Source of the DNA: Lachnospiraceae bacterium | GTDB lineage: Bacteria; Bacillota_A; Clostridia; Lachnospirales; Lachnospiraceae | Assembly (NCBI GenBank): GCA_028694115.1 | Contig: JAQUUB010000010.1 | Span: forward strand, 53,430 to 117,429 | Direction: 5' to 3' | Length of the DNA: 64,000 nucleotides | In this document: piece after piece, positions 32,159 to 41,279 of the stretch | Layout: each line of letters begins with the position of its first letter | How positions within the stretch are numbered: position 1 is the first letter of the stretch | The notes under the pieces: model-generated | Told to the model about the DNA's origin: nothing | Databases searched by the model: none | The model's input: only the letters and a program-made list of their open reading frames with translations | Translations under genes and position numbers: made by a program

Positions 32159-32362
32159 ATGGACGAAAAACAAATGATAGAAGATATTGTTTCCATGTTA
32201 GACTCCCAGATGACGAATGGCACAGGGCATGTTAATTTGGATGTTTCAGACAAAACCGATGGTATGAAGAACGTTGAGACCCTAGGATGTACAGATTGTT
32301 CTAGAACCCCATTAGCTTGTAGTGTTCCAACACTCGAGCAGGGTCTCGATGATTTTAGATAA
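32159..32362 (+). CDS. Small cysteine protein between PFL parts, glycyl-domain-like N terminus
   Basis: 67 residues, start after GAGGTGAT. IEDIVSMLDSQMTNGTGHV aligns without gaps to [19 protein letters not shown] of the next gene, so it looks like a diverged copy of the start of the glycyl-radical domain. It lacks the radical loop and ends with GCTDCSRTPLAC, three cysteines that could bind metal. It is co-transcribed with the two PFL parts. Role unknown: assembly, protection or regulation of PFL are possibilities. Confidence 0.6.
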   Translation: MDEKQMIEDIVSMLDSQMTNGTGHVNLDVSDKTDGMKNVETLGCTDCSRTPLACSVPTLEQGLDDFR

Positions 32363-32384
32363 ATCATATAAGGAGGATTAGATT

Positions 32385-32627
32385 ATGGCAGTAAATGCAG
32401 CTCAGGTAGATAACTTAGTAGCTTTATTAGACGGATATTCAGTAAAAGGTGGTCATCATCTTAATGTTAATGTTCTTAACAGAGAAACATTATTAGATGC
32501 ACAGGCTCATCCAGAGAATTATCCTCAGTTAACAATTCGTGTTTCAGGATATGCAGTTAATTTTGTAAAATTAACACCAGAACAACAGAATGACGTTATT
32601 ACTCGTACATTCCATGAAACAATCTAA
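32385..32627 (+). CDS. Stand-alone glycyl-radical domain of PFL (GrcA-like)
   Basis: 80 residues equivalent to the C terminus of [45 protein letters not shown] and [16 protein letters not shown]. The radical glycine would be Gly55 in RVSGYAV. Because the large PFL protein has no such domain, this protein should be essential for activity rather than a repair spare like E. coli YfiD/GrcA. Ribosome site AAGGAGG. Confidence 0.9.
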   Translation: MAVNAAQVDNLVALLDGYSVKGGHHLNVNVLNRETLLDAQAHPENYPQLTIRVSGYAVNFVKLTPEQQNDVITRTFHETI

Positions 32628-32636
32628 TATGTTTTT

Positions 32637-32664
32637 AAAGGGCTGCTGCAAGGCAGCCTTTTTT
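32637..32664 (+). terminator. Terminator after the split pfl genes
   Basis: GGCTGC/GCAGCC stem with flanking A and a run of six T. Confidence 0.8.
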
Positions 32665-32707
32665 ATTTCATAGAAATCCAGCTTTGATAGAGTTTTCGTC
32701 TAAAATG

Positions 32708-32716
32708 TGGTATACT
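32708..32716 (+). promoter_or_regulatory. Extended -10 promoter of pflA
   Basis: TGGTATACT, an extended -10, 40 bases before the pflA ATG; -35 region weak. Confidence 0.45.
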
Positions 32717-32755
32717 AATAATGTTTAAAAATAATAGAATTAAGAGGTTTATAAT

Positions 32756-33511
32756 ATGAAAGGTCATATTCATTCTTTAGAAAGTTTTGGTACCGTAGAT
32801 GGACCCGGCGTGCGATTTGTAGTGTTCTTCCAAGGTTGCCCTATGAGATGTCAGTATTGTCACAATCCAGATACCTGGAAGATTGGGACTGGCACTGAAA
32901 TGGAAGTTTCTGAAATAATTGACGCATATGAACGTAACAAGGGATTTTATAGAGGTGGCGGCATCACTGCAACTGGTGGAGAGCCAATGGTACAAATAGA
33001 TTTTTTAATTGAATTATTTGAAGAATGCCACCAGCGCAAAATAAATACCTGTCTGGATACTTCTGGAATCATGTTTAATGAAAACAATCCTGAAAATGTG
33101 GCAAAAACAAGACGTTTACTTGCAGTAACTGATTTAGTTATGTTAGATATCAAGCACATCGATCCTGTTAAACATAAATCACTTACAAGTCAGGAAAATA
33201 CACAAATACTTGCTTTTGCAAATTTTTTGTCAGAAAATAATATTCCAATCTGGATTCGTCATGTAGTCGTTCCTGGTATTACTGATGATGACAAGTATTT
33301 ATTCGATTTAGGTTACTTTATAGGTAATCTGAAAACCTTGAAGGCGTTGGATGTACTTCCTTATCACACGATGGGTGAAGTAAAATATAAAAGTCTTGGA
33401 ATGGATTATCCACTTAAGGGAATCCCTGCAATGGAGAAAGATAAAGTAATAGGAAAAAAACAAGTGATTCTTGAAGGAATTCGCAAACGAAGAGCAGAAT
33501 TAAATCTATAA
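32756..33511 (+). CDS. pflA: Pyruvate formate-lyase activating enzyme
   Basis: 251-residue radical SAM enzyme. CPMRCQYC (C28, C32, C35) binds the 4Fe-4S cluster; TATGGEPMVQ and VMLDIKHID are typical. It abstracts hydrogen from the radical glycine, here on the separate 80-residue protein. Own promoter and separated by a terminator from the PFL genes. Confidence 0.95.
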   Translation: MKGHIHSLESFGTVDGPGVRFVVFFQGCPMRCQYCHNPDTWKIGTGTEMEVSEIIDAYERNKGFYRGGGITATGGEPMVQIDFLIELFEECHQRKINTCLDTSGIMFNENNPENVAKTRRLLAVTDLVMLDIKHIDPVKHKSLTSQENTQILAFANFLSENNIPIWIRHVVVPGITDDDKYLFDLGYFIGNLKTLKALDVLPYHTMGEVKYKSLGMDYPLKGIPAMEKDKVIGKKQVILEGIRKRRAELNL

Positions 33512-33567
33512 TATCCCTTGTATAATTATATTTTTTATATTAAAATAGGGAATTGTAGAGACATATG

Positions 33568-33591
33568 AAGTATGGTAATATCACCGTACTT
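33568..33591. other. Hairpin upstream of the ferredoxin gene
   Basis: AAGTATGGT and ACCGTACTT, a 9-bp stem with one G-T pair and a 6-base loop. No T run; could be an operator or a weak terminator. Confidence 0.35.
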
Positions 33592-33615
33592 ATTTAACAG
33601 AAAGGAGATTATCAA

Positions 33616-33786
33616 ATGGCACATATTATTAATGATGGTTGTGTAAGTTGTGGTGCTTGCGCTGGTGAATGTCCAGTAGGAGCTATTTCTCAAGGAGATG
33701 GTAAATTCGAAATCGATGCTGCTACATGTATAGACTGTGGAGCATGTGAAAGCTGCTGTCCAACAAATTCAATCGAAGCAGAATAA
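33616..33786 (+). CDS. 2[4Fe-4S] ferredoxin
   Basis: 56 residues, starting at ATG after AAAGGAGA. Two CxxCxxCxxxCP clusters (GCVSCGACAGECPVG and CIDCGACESCCPTNS) give the classical clostridial ferredoxin, a low-potential electron carrier for hydrogenase, pyruvate-ferredoxin oxidoreductase and similar enzymes. It may also supply electrons to the activating enzyme, but this is inference from position. Followed by a strong terminator. Confidence 0.95.
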   Translation: MAHIINDGCVSCGACAGECPVGAISQGDGKFEIDAATCIDCGACESCCPTNSIEAE

Positions 33787-33791
33787 AACAG

Positions 33792-33822
33792 GAAGCATCC
33801 AATCATTGGATGCTTCTTTCAT
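33792..33822. terminator. Terminator ferredoxin / dnaB
   Basis: GAAGCATCCAA/TTGGATGCTTC, an 11-bp stem with a 3-base loop and TTTC, between convergent genes. Confidence 0.85.
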
Positions 33823-33828
33823 TTCTCA

Positions 33829-35166
33829 CTATTTTCGATCCCTCTCCATATTTGCAAATTTCGTATAATCGGAAAGCCATACTAAATCTACTGTACCGAT
33901 AGAGCCATTTCTTTGTTTTGAAATAATAATTTCTGCAATTCCCTTCTTTTCCGTGTCCTTATTGTAATAGTCATCACGATAAATAAACATTACAACATCG
34001 GCATCCTGCTCGATGGCTCCTGATTCTCTCAAATCCGAAAGCATTGGGCGATGATCAGGTCTTTGTTCAACCGCTCTAGAAAGCTGTGATAATGCTATTA
34101 CAGGAACCTTAAGCTCTCTTGCAATTGATTTTAAAGAACGCGAAATATCAGATATTTCCTGCTGCCTAGAATCCGATTTTCCACTTCCACTCATCAATTG
34201 TAAATAATCGATAATAATCATGTCTAGTCCATGTTCTAACTTATATTTTCTACATTTTGATCTTAATTGAGAAATACTAATACCTGGTGTATCATCTATA
34301 ATCAGTTTGGATCTCCCAACGACACCCGCACTCTCAACAATTTTATCCCAGTCAGAATCTGACATATTACCAGTTCTTAATGCTTGTGAATTTACTTTGG
34401 ATTCCATCGCTAATAGACGGTTTACCAATTGTTCCTTGGACATTTCCAAACTAAAAATAGCTGTGGTATAGTCCTTTCTAAAAGCTGCATATTCCGCAAT
34501 ATTTAAAACAAAGGCCGTTTTACCCATAGATGGTCTTGCTGCTATTAATATTAAGTCAGATGGCTGCATACCCGCTGTCATATAATCAAGATCCACAAAT
34601 CCTGTAGGAATTCCCGTAACAGAGCCCTTATTTTTAGAAGCCTGTTGAATACTATCAAGGGAATTCATTACAATCTGACTGATTGGCACAAATTCTTCGG
34701 AACCTTGTCTTTGAATCAAGTCAAATATTTTTTTCTCCGTATCCGCTAAGATAGATTCTGTATTTTCCTTTCCAATATAACAGGAATTTGCAATTTCTTC
34801 ATTTATTTTAATTAATTTTCTTAACAGTGCTTTTTCTTCGACAATAGTTGCATAATGTTTGATATTGGCAGATGTAGGTACCGCTGCTACTAAATCTCTA
34901 ATAAATTCAAGACTGCACACCTCCGCTGGTGCACCCTTTTCCTTTAATCGATCCTGTAATGTTACTAAATCAACTGGTCTGCCTTCATTATAAAGCTCAA
35001 CCATTGCTTCAAATAAGATACCATACTGCCTTCCATAGAAATCATCTGCTGTAATATGATCACAAGCTACTACAATAGCTTCTTTATCCATCAGCATGGA
35101 TCCTATCACCGACTGTTCAGCTTCTATACTATGCGGTGGTATTCGCTTGATCAGTGCTTCATCCAT
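33829..35166 (-). CDS. dnaB: Replicative DNA helicase
   Basis: 445 residues (called DnaC in Bacillus). N-terminal primase-binding helices (PHSIEAEQSVIGSMLMD), RecA core with Walker A ARPSMGKTAF, FSLEMSKEQL, Walker B MIIIDYLQLM and the arginine-rich LRESGAIEQDADVVMFIYRDDYY. It is the likely partner of the DnaD and loader proteins at 2399-4436. In the classical order after rplI. Confidence 0.97.
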   Translation of the reverse strand: MDEALIKRIPPHSIEAEQSVIGSMLMDKEAIVVACDHITADDFYGRQYGILFEAMVELYNEGRPVDLVTLQDRLKEKGAPAEVCSLEFIRDLVAAVPTSANIKHYATIVEEKALLRKLIKINEEIANSCYIGKENTESILADTEKKIFDLIQRQGSEEFVPISQIVMNSLDSIQQASKNKGSVTGIPTGFVDLDYMTAGMQPSDLILIAARPSMGKTAFVLNIAEYAAFRKDYTTAIFSLEMSKEQLVNRLLAMESKVNSQALRTGNMSDSDWDKIVESAGVVGRSKLIIDDTPGISISQLRSKCRKYKLEHGLDMIIIDYLQLMSGSGKSDSRQQEISDISRSLKSIARELKVPVIALSQLSRAVEQRPDHRPMLSDLRESGAIEQDADVVMFIYRDDYYNKDTEKKGIAEIIISKQRNGSIGTVDLVWLSDYTKFANMERDRK

Positions 35167-35171
35167 ATGGA

Positions 35172-35618
35172 TTAACCCTCCTGTACTTTAACAGTAAGCT
35201 CTGCTGATACTTGAGAATGTAATTTTACAATCACCTTAAATGTTCCAATTGATTTTAATGGCTCCGGAAGTACAATTTTCTTTTTATCAATTTCAAATCC
35301 ATGTTGTACTAAGGCTTCTGCTGCAATTTCTTTACTCGAAACGGATCCAAATGTTTTTCCGCCTTCTCCAGTTTTAATTTTAACAATTACAGTTTTAGAT
35401 TCAACAACTTTAGCAAATTCTTTTGCTTCTTCCAACTTCTCAGCTGCTAATTTTTTTTCATTTTCTTTTTTCAATTTGATATCATTGAGATTTTTATTCG
35501 TTGCCTCTATCCCCAATTTTTTGGGTATTATAAAGTTTCTTGCATATCCTTCGTTTACTTCGACTATTTCATCTTTTTTTCCTAATGTTTTAACATCCTG
35601 TAATAATATAATTTTCAT
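35172..35618 (-). CDS. rplI: 50S ribosomal protein bL9
   Basis: 148 residues: N-terminal RNA-binding domain (MKIILLQDVKTLGKKDEIVEV, GYARNFIIPK), long connecting helix and C-terminal domain (GKTFGSVSSKEIA). The start ATG overlaps the stop of the upstream phosphodiesterase gene. Confidence 0.96.
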   Translation of the reverse strand: MKIILLQDVKTLGKKDEIVEVNEGYARNFIIPKKLGIEATNKNLNDIKLKKENEKKLAAEKLEEAKEFAKVVESKTVIVKIKTGEGGKTFGSVSSKEIAAEALVQHGFEIDKKKIVLPEPLKSIGTFKVIVKLHSQVSAELTVKVQEG

Positions 35619-37666
35619 TATAAGTCTCCTTCATTTAACATCTTTTCTATTACATCTTTTAGCATAACTACGGCTTCCTCCACCGTATGGTTCTCTATTT
35701 GTGCACCAGCAATATTTAAATGGCCACCACCACCAAATTTCTCCATGATAACCTGTACATTTACTTCATCTATGGAACGAGCGCTAATATATACTTTGCC
35801 TTGATAATTAGTAAGTATAAAGGATGCCTTAACAGAATTTATATTAAGTAGCTCATTTGCTGCCTGTGCCCCAACAACGGTAGGACTTTCTACATGTTCT
35901 ACAGGACAAACAGAGATGGCATATGCATCTTTAAATAACTCTGCATTACGAACCGCTTCTGCTCTTGCTTTATAATTAACAATATCATTTCTAAATAATT
36001 TTCTAACTCGCGTTACATCAGCGCCATTCCTTCTCAAAAATGCAGCTGCCTCAAAAGTTCGAACGCCAGTTTTAGCCATAAAATTATTTGTATCTATCAT
36101 AATTCCAGCAAATAAACAATCTGATTCCAAATTCCTTATCTTAATATTATCACTAATGTACTGTAAAATTTCAGCTACCATTTCACAAGCGCTGGATGCA
36201 TAAGGTTCAATATAAGATAATGTTGCATTTTCTATCTTCTCTATTCCCTGACGGTGGTGATCAAGTACTACAATGCTTTTACACATAGTTAAAAGTTCCG
36301 GACACTCTGTAAATCCCGGACGATTTGTATCTACTACAACAAGTGCAGTATTATGATCAACAATCTGAATTGCTTCATTATTTGTAACAAATAAATCTGG
36401 TTCATAATCAGGATTATCAATAAATCCCTCAATCATTGGACGTATCGCAGTGGTAACCTCATTTATTACGATATGACACTTCTTTCCAAATAGGGAAGCT
36501 GCACGATAAATACCGATTGCTGCTCCAAAAGTATCTACGTCTGAAATGGTATGTCCCATAACAACAATTTGATCCTTTGATTCAATGATTTCTTTTAATG
36601 CATGTGCTTTTACACGTGCCTTTACTCTTGTGCTTTTCTCTATTTGCTGACTCTTGCCACCATAATAAGTAATACGGTCTGGAGATTTAACAACTGCCTG
36701 ATCTCCACCTCTTCCCAAAGCTAAATCAATTGCATTTCTGGCATACGTTGCATCCTGAGTAAAAGAAGGAGTATCTAATCCAAATCCAATACTTAAAGTA
36801 AGCGACATTTCATTCCCTATGTTAACCGTTTTTACATCTTCTAAAATATCAAACTTATTTTCGACTAAGTTAACAAATGATTTTCTCTTCATTACTACAA
36901 AATACTTGTCTTTTTCTATTTTTCGAACAATGGCATCCATTGCTGTAAAGTATTTATTGATTTTACGGTCGATGAGTGCCGTTAATAAGGATCTTCGGAC
37001 ATCTTCAACACTTTCTAATGCCTCATCGTAATTATCAAGATAAATAAGACCATTTACCAGACTTTGCTCTCTTTTTTCCTTAATAAACAAGTTTATTTCT
37101 GTCTCATCAAAGAGGAAAACTGCAATTAAACATCCATTAAAATCGTCACCATCCACGATGGAACTTTTCTCAATCATCTCTGATAATGGAATTCTTTTCA
37201 TATTGGCGCGATAATTCCTTTTTTCAAAAGAAAATGTAATGTCTACTGGATCCTCATTGGTCGGGAGTTTTTCTTTCGTAATCTCGGAAACAATAGAAGT
37301 AATTGATTTACGGAATATTTTTTCTTTATGAAACACCTCTTCAAACGCTTCATTTTGCCATACAAATCGACCTGTTTCGTCTAATAGTGCATATGGAATA
37401 ACAAACTCCTTTAACAACTGTCTTTGGACTTGTCCATAGCGTGTAGCAAAATCAACCAGATCATTGACAATCAACGGTTTATTATAATAATAAATCAAAG
37501 TTGCAATAACTATGTAAACTAAAGTGAAAATAGCCATAATAATTCCTGCCTGAAATTTAATTGCAAACATTCCAGCATCCATTGCTATTAATAAGACACT
37601 TAACATCATAGGCCATTTAATATATGCTTTTAGTTGTCCTTTTACTTTTAATCGATTATTCATCAT
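35618..37666 (-). CDS. gdpP: GdpP-type cyclic-di-AMP phosphodiesterase
   Basis: 682 residues: two membrane helices (about 14-55), PAS-like domain, degenerate GGDEF domain, then DHH (VMGHTISDVDTFGAAIG, VDTNRPG, VLDHHRQGIE) and DHHA1 domains (FGGGGHLNIAGA). Hydrolyses c-di-AMP, which controls potassium, turgor and wall balance. The gdpP-rplI-dnaB order is conserved in Firmicutes. Either of two adjacent ATGs may be the start. Confidence 0.93.
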   Translation of the reverse strand: MMNNRLKVKGQLKAYIKWPMMLSVLLIAMDAGMFAIKFQAGIIMAIFTLVYIVIATLIYYYNKPLIVNDLVDFATRYGQVQRQLLKEFVIPYALLDETGRFVWQNEAFEEVFHKEKIFRKSITSIVSEITKEKLPTNEDPVDITFSFEKRNYRANMKRIPLSEMIEKSSIVDGDDFNGCLIAVFLFDETEINLFIKEKREQSLVNGLIYLDNYDEALESVEDVRRSLLTALIDRKINKYFTAMDAIVRKIEKDKYFVVMKRKSFVNLVENKFDILEDVKTVNIGNEMSLTLSIGFGLDTPSFTQDATYARNAIDLALGRGGDQAVVKSPDRITYYGGKSQQIEKSTRVKARVKAHALKEIIESKDQIVVMGHTISDVDTFGAAIGIYRAASLFGKKCHIVINEVTTAIRPMIEGFIDNPDYEPDLFVTNNEAIQIVDHNTALVVVDTNRPGFTECPELLTMCKSIVVLDHHRQGIEKIENATLSYIEPYASSACEMVAEILQYISDNIKIRNLESDCLFAGIMIDTNNFMAKTGVRTFEAAAFLRRNGADVTRVRKLFRNDIVNYKARAEAVRNAELFKDAYAISVCPVEHVESPTVVGAQAANELLNINSVKASFILTNYQGKVYISARSIDEVNVQVIMEKFGGGGHLNIAGAQIENHTVEEAVVMLKDVIEKMLNEGDL

Positions 37667-37724
37667 AATATCCTATTCTTAACATTGCATTGACATTTTA
37701 TGCCATCGACCCTAGTATAGCATT

Positions 37725-38480
37725 TTAGTAAGCCTGTGCCAATATCTTTTTAGTGTCCATAAATGCCTTTACTTCACTCATTGGAGTTTTTGTATCCATC
37801 AATTCTCCTTCCTCTGAAAACATTGGATGGAGCATAATTTCTACTAAACGATTTTCTTCAATTTTATCACAATAATTTTTAAAATCTTGGAAAGAACCAA
37901 AATAATCTGTCGTTTCAATAGGTAATTTTTTCAATTTATTATTATATATTTTTTTATATTCTGCATGAAATTTTGATGTTTTCTCGTACATATTTCTACT
38001 AATTCTAACCGACCGGAAATCATATTTTTTTATTAACGGAATTGCTTGTTTTAATATACTCCTATCGGTATGAACATGATGATGCGAATCTAAATGTCTT
38101 TCTGGCAATCCAAAAGTAAGATATCTACGTATCTGTGCTTCTATTTCCTCATAAACAGCTTCTGATTCCGCCTTACTGATATGAATCCGTGATGAGGTAG
38201 AAAGATGAAATTTTGCATTAAAATTTCCATTGCTATTACAAAAAAGTCTGCAAGATCGTATTTTTGAGGTAAGAGGTGTGCCAGCAGTCAGATTTAAATG
38301 AAGACCTATTCTTTCTGAAAAACCCTTTTCTTTAGCAAGCATTACCGCTTCTGTTGCATATGGCATATTAACCATCAACGTAGTATTTGTGATGATTCTA
38401 TTTTCAAAGCAAAGACATACCGCATCATTTACCTCATTACTTATTCCAAAGTCATCTGCATTTACAATTGTTCGAATCAT
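37725..38480 (-). CDS. ChbG/HpnK (YdjC) family carbohydrate deacetylase
   Basis: 251 residues. IVNADDFGISNEVNDA carries the catalytic Asp and metal ligands; GLHLNLTAG and HLDSHHHVHTDRSIL complete the metal site. Characterised members deacetylate chito-oligosaccharides or related amide-linked sugars. Single gene beside the second copy of the dispersed repeat. Confidence 0.88.
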   Translation of the reverse strand: MIRTIVNADDFGISNEVNDAVCLCFENRIITNTTLMVNMPYATEAVMLAKEKGFSERIGLHLNLTAGTPLTSKIRSCRLFCNSNGNFNAKFHLSTSSRIHISKAESEAVYEEIEAQIRRYLTFGLPERHLDSHHHVHTDRSILKQAIPLIKKYDFRSVRISRNMYEKTSKFHAEYKKIYNNKLKKLPIETTDYFGSFQDFKNYCDKIEENRLVEIMLHPMFSEEGELMDTKTPMSEVKAFMDTKKILAQAY

Positions 38481-38505
38481 ATTATTCTACCTTTCAAACA
38501 CATAA

Positions 38506-38668
38506 ATAATTAGTAAGAAGAAGGCGCTTGCGACTTCTTCCGTGTGAAACTTAGATATACTTAGCAAGGTTCTTTCATGCGTTAGTATATCTTTTTACAA
38601 TTCGAAACTTAGTATTTCTAAAAGAAGCGGTTATTTCGCTTCTTTTAGAAATACTTTTCACATTATTC
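38506..38668. repeat. Palindromic dispersed repeat, copy 2
   Basis: Bases 38506-38547 match copy 1 at 40 of 42 positions. Then come a 9-bp hairpin AGATATACT/AGTATATCT (38553-38591) not present in copy 1, and a perfect 18-bp hairpin GTATTTCTAAAAGAAGCG with its complement (about 38612-38653). It sits in the divergent region between the deacetylase and the pilus-like operon. Confidence 0.6.
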
Positions 38669-38812
38669 AAGTATATCACAAAAAGGTTTAAGTTTCTATT
38701 TCATTTCTTTCAGAAAATCTATATAATAGCTATATAGAAAATTATTCCATTTTATAATTTGATTGCTATCCCTCTGTTAAATCTGCAGCTCGTAGAAAGG
38801 ACACTTTTATTT

Positions 38813-39526
38813 ATGAAAAAATTTAAAACCATAAAATTCATTCAACTAACTCTTACTATCATGTTTGATATTATATTCTTTTTTATTTTATATTTTAATA
38901 AGTCGTTAAGAAGCCAGATATTTTCTAATAATTCTTTAACTATCCTTTGTTCCTTTGTTTGGATATTGTGTATTTTTTCTTTCGCATTTATTATCTATGA
39001 TCTTCAAAAAATTCTAGAAATCCAAATTGATCATCATGAACTGAATAAAGAGGCGTACCTTGATAACCTGACTGGAATTCCTAATCGTACAAACTTAGAT
39101 AAGGTATTTATTAATCTAAAAGATGAAGCGGTCTTTAAAAAAATGGGATGCAGCATTATACAACTTATTAATCTAAATGATGTGAATGATAAGTTTGGCC
39201 ATACTGCTGGTGATATTCTCATTCAAGATTTTTCTAATATCTTTGAAGCAGTTGGAGACCAATATGGTTTTGTTGAAAGAAATGGTGGTAATGAATACTT
39301 AGCTCTTTTTGAAGATTGTGATCACTTAAAAATGAAATCTTTTTTTTCAGATTTAAATACCTCTATTTCTTTATACAATGATAATTCTAAGCATTTACCA
39401 ATTGAAATTATATATGCTTATGTTCTAAATACAGAGATTAATACTTTAGTGATGTCTGATCTTATTGGACAAGCCTATAAACAATTAACAAAAGCTCATC
39501 GTACAAACCAAAAAGAATTTAAGTAA
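38813..39526 (+). CDS. Membrane protein with degenerate GGDEF domain
   Basis: 237 residues: two N-terminal membrane helices (about 9-28, 37-61) and a GGDEF-like domain beginning EAYLDNLTGIPNRTNLD. The signature is NGGNEYLA (GGNEY at 158-162), so the metal-binding Asp of GGDEF is replaced and cyclase activity is doubtful. It may bind GTP or c-di-GMP as a receptor. Start at 38813 after GAAAGG. First gene of an eight- or nine-gene operon. Confidence 0.75.
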   Translation: MKKFKTIKFIQLTLTIMFDIIFFFILYFNKSLRSQIFSNNSLTILCSFVWILCIFSFAFIIYDLQKILEIQIDHHELNKEAYLDNLTGIPNRTNLDKVFINLKDEAVFKKMGCSIIQLINLNDVNDKFGHTAGDILIQDFSNIFEAVGDQYGFVERNGGNEYLALFEDCDHLKMKSFFSDLNTSISLYNDNSKHLPIEIIYAYVLNTEINTLVMSDLIGQAYKQLTKAHRTNQKEFK

Positions 39527-39539
39527 AGCAGGAATATTA

Positions 39540-40094
39540 ATGACTGATTATAATCACCTCTATATGGGAAATCTTGTTGAAAAAGCACAAAAGAATAGTA
39601 GTGACGCTTTTGCTGAATTGTATGCACTTACCTATAAACGTCAATACAATTATGCGTGTCATTATTTAAAAGATCCGTACCTTGCACAAGATGCAGTTCA
39701 AGATGTATACATACATGTTCTAAAGCATATTCATGATATGAAAGACCCACTTTTATTTATTGCCTGGCTTAATCAGATTACCTTTCATACCTGTTTCGAT
39801 ATTTGTAAAAAGAAAGATCGTCATTATGGGGAAATCAACCCATTAGCTTTAGACCTTGAAAGAGATATCTATACGGAACATAATCCTGAAGAAATTACTG
39901 AAAAAAAGGATGAAACAATCCGTTTACAAAAAGCAATTAGCAAATTACCTCCTACAGAGCAACAAGCCATTGTGCTAAAATATTTTAACAATATGACATT
40001 AGAAGAAATTGCTTTAGCTACAGGAGTAAGTCGAAGTACTGTAAAAAGACAACTTGCATCAGGGAAAGATAAATTAGGAAAAATGTTACGATAA
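39540..40094 (+). CDS. Sigma-70 family (ECF-type) sigma factor
   Basis: 184 residues with region 2 (AFAELYALTYKRQYNYACHYLKDPYLAQDAVQD...) and region 4 (LPPTEQQAIVLKYFNNMTLEEIALATGVSRSTVKRQL). It begins 13 bases after the GGDEF-like gene and probably controls the pilus-like operon itself; no target promoters are proven. The small membrane protein that follows may be its anti-sigma factor. Confidence 0.85.
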   Translation: MTDYNHLYMGNLVEKAQKNSSDAFAELYALTYKRQYNYACHYLKDPYLAQDAVQDVYIHVLKHIHDMKDPLLFIAWLNQITFHTCFDICKKKDRHYGEINPLALDLERDIYTEHNPEEITEKKDETIRLQKAISKLPPTEQQAIVLKYFNNMTLEEIALATGVSRSTVKRQLASGKDKLGKMLR

Positions 40095-40106
40095 GGAGGT
40101 CCTACA

Positions 40107-40340
40107 TTGTCGCTATTTAAAACAAGACACAAAAAATATGAATATAATATTGAAATGGATGTAGCAAATGAAATGCTACAAAATGTGTTTGAGGCTGTAG
40201 GTCAAGCACCTAATCGCATTCCTTTAGATAAATTAGCTCTAAGAAAAGAAACGAAAACGAAATATCTTTTAATAGCAAAAACAATTTCGATTATTTTTTT
40301 CATTCTAACACTCCTTATGCCACTTTGCTTCTTTTTATGA
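40107..40340 (+). CDS. Small single-span membrane protein, possible anti-sigma factor
   Basis: 77 residues starting with TTG after AAGGAGG. A helical cytoplasmic part (about 1-52) and one C-terminal membrane segment (about 53-76). Position straight after a sigma gene suggests an anti-sigma role, but no known anti-sigma domain is visible. Confidence 0.6.
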   Translation: MSLFKTRHKKYEYNIEMDVANEMLQNVFEAVGQAPNRIPLDKLALRKETKTKYLLIAKTISIIFFILTLLMPLCFFL

Positions 40341-40341
40341 T

Positions 40342-41262
40342 ATGAAAAAAATACTTCTTTCGTTTATCATAATAAACTATATATTTTTAACAGGTTGTTC
40401 TAATCGTTCTGTTAATCAGTTAGATCATGGAGCTTTATCCACTAATGTGATACGTGATCATACTCCTCGGGTAAAAATTCCTTCTCCTGATGGCTTAAAA
40501 ACATTGGATTGTGACGTTGCTACTCTTGACATTTCTCATACCGATCAAGGCTATTGTATGATTTCTTATTTTGGTAACTGTGATAAAGTAAAAATGCAGC
40601 TCACCACTCCCGGTAAGTTAACATACACCTATACACTCCACGGAAATTGGGAGACCTTTCCGCTGACGGGTGGTGATGGTACTTATCGTGTAACCATTTA
40701 TGAAAATATAACAGGGAATCAGTATGTGACCATTTTATCTCATGACTTTACCATTACTCTAGAAAATGAATTTAATACCTATTTATATCCAAATCAGTAT
40801 GTGAATTTTAATAGTAAAAGCAATGCATTAAAATTAGGAGAAGAACTTGCATCGACTGCACGCTCCGATTTAGATGTTGTTACAAATGTTTATAATTACT
40901 TATCAAAAAATATTACCTATGATATTCAAAAATCAAAAACTGTAAAAAGTGGATATTTACCTCAGGTAGATCAAATTCTTGAGACAAAAAAAGGGATTTG
41001 TTTCGATTATGCTGCCGTAATGGCGGCACTTCTTAGAAGTCAAGGAATCCCAACCAGGCTTGAAGTAGGTTATACAAAAAATGCATATCATGCATGGGTA
41101 AGCGTTTACCTAAAAGAAGTCGGATGGGTAAATGGAATTGTATCGTTCCATGGTGATGACTGGGAACTCATGGATCCTACATTAGCAGCATCAAAAAGCG
41201 AAAAAAAATTAAAAAGTTTTATTGAGAATAACAGTAACTATATTACGAAATATATATATTAA
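40342..41262 (+). CDS. Transglutaminase-like lipoprotein
   Basis: 306 residues. Lipobox LTGC at 17-20 predicts a lipid anchor. A central Ig-like beta region is followed by a transglutaminase-like core: KKGICFDYAAVMAALLRSQGIPTR (Cys), YHAWVSVY (His) and WELMDPT (Asp), a complete triad. Likely cuts or crosslinks proteins or wall peptides outside the membrane. Its start is one base from the previous stop and has no clear ribosome site, suggesting coupling. Confidence 0.8.
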   Translation: MKKILLSFIIINYIFLTGCSNRSVNQLDHGALSTNVIRDHTPRVKIPSPDGLKTLDCDVATLDISHTDQGYCMISYFGNCDKVKMQLTTPGKLTYTYTLHGNWETFPLTGGDGTYRVTIYENITGNQYVTILSHDFTITLENEFNTYLYPNQYVNFNSKSNALKLGEELASTARSDLDVVTNVYNYLSKNITYDIQKSKTVKSGYLPQVDQILETKKGICFDYAAVMAALLRSQGIPTRLEVGYTKNAYHAWVSVYLKEVGWVNGIVSFHGDDWELMDPTLAASKSEKKLKSFIENNSNYITKYIY

Positions 41263-41279
41263 ATATCAGGAGGATTCCA

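Noticed and set aside
30093..32627. pfl as a frameshifted pseudogene
   Set aside because: Three consecutive frames each have strong ribosome sites and clean ends, and the middle gene codes for a coherent protein, so the split is genuine.
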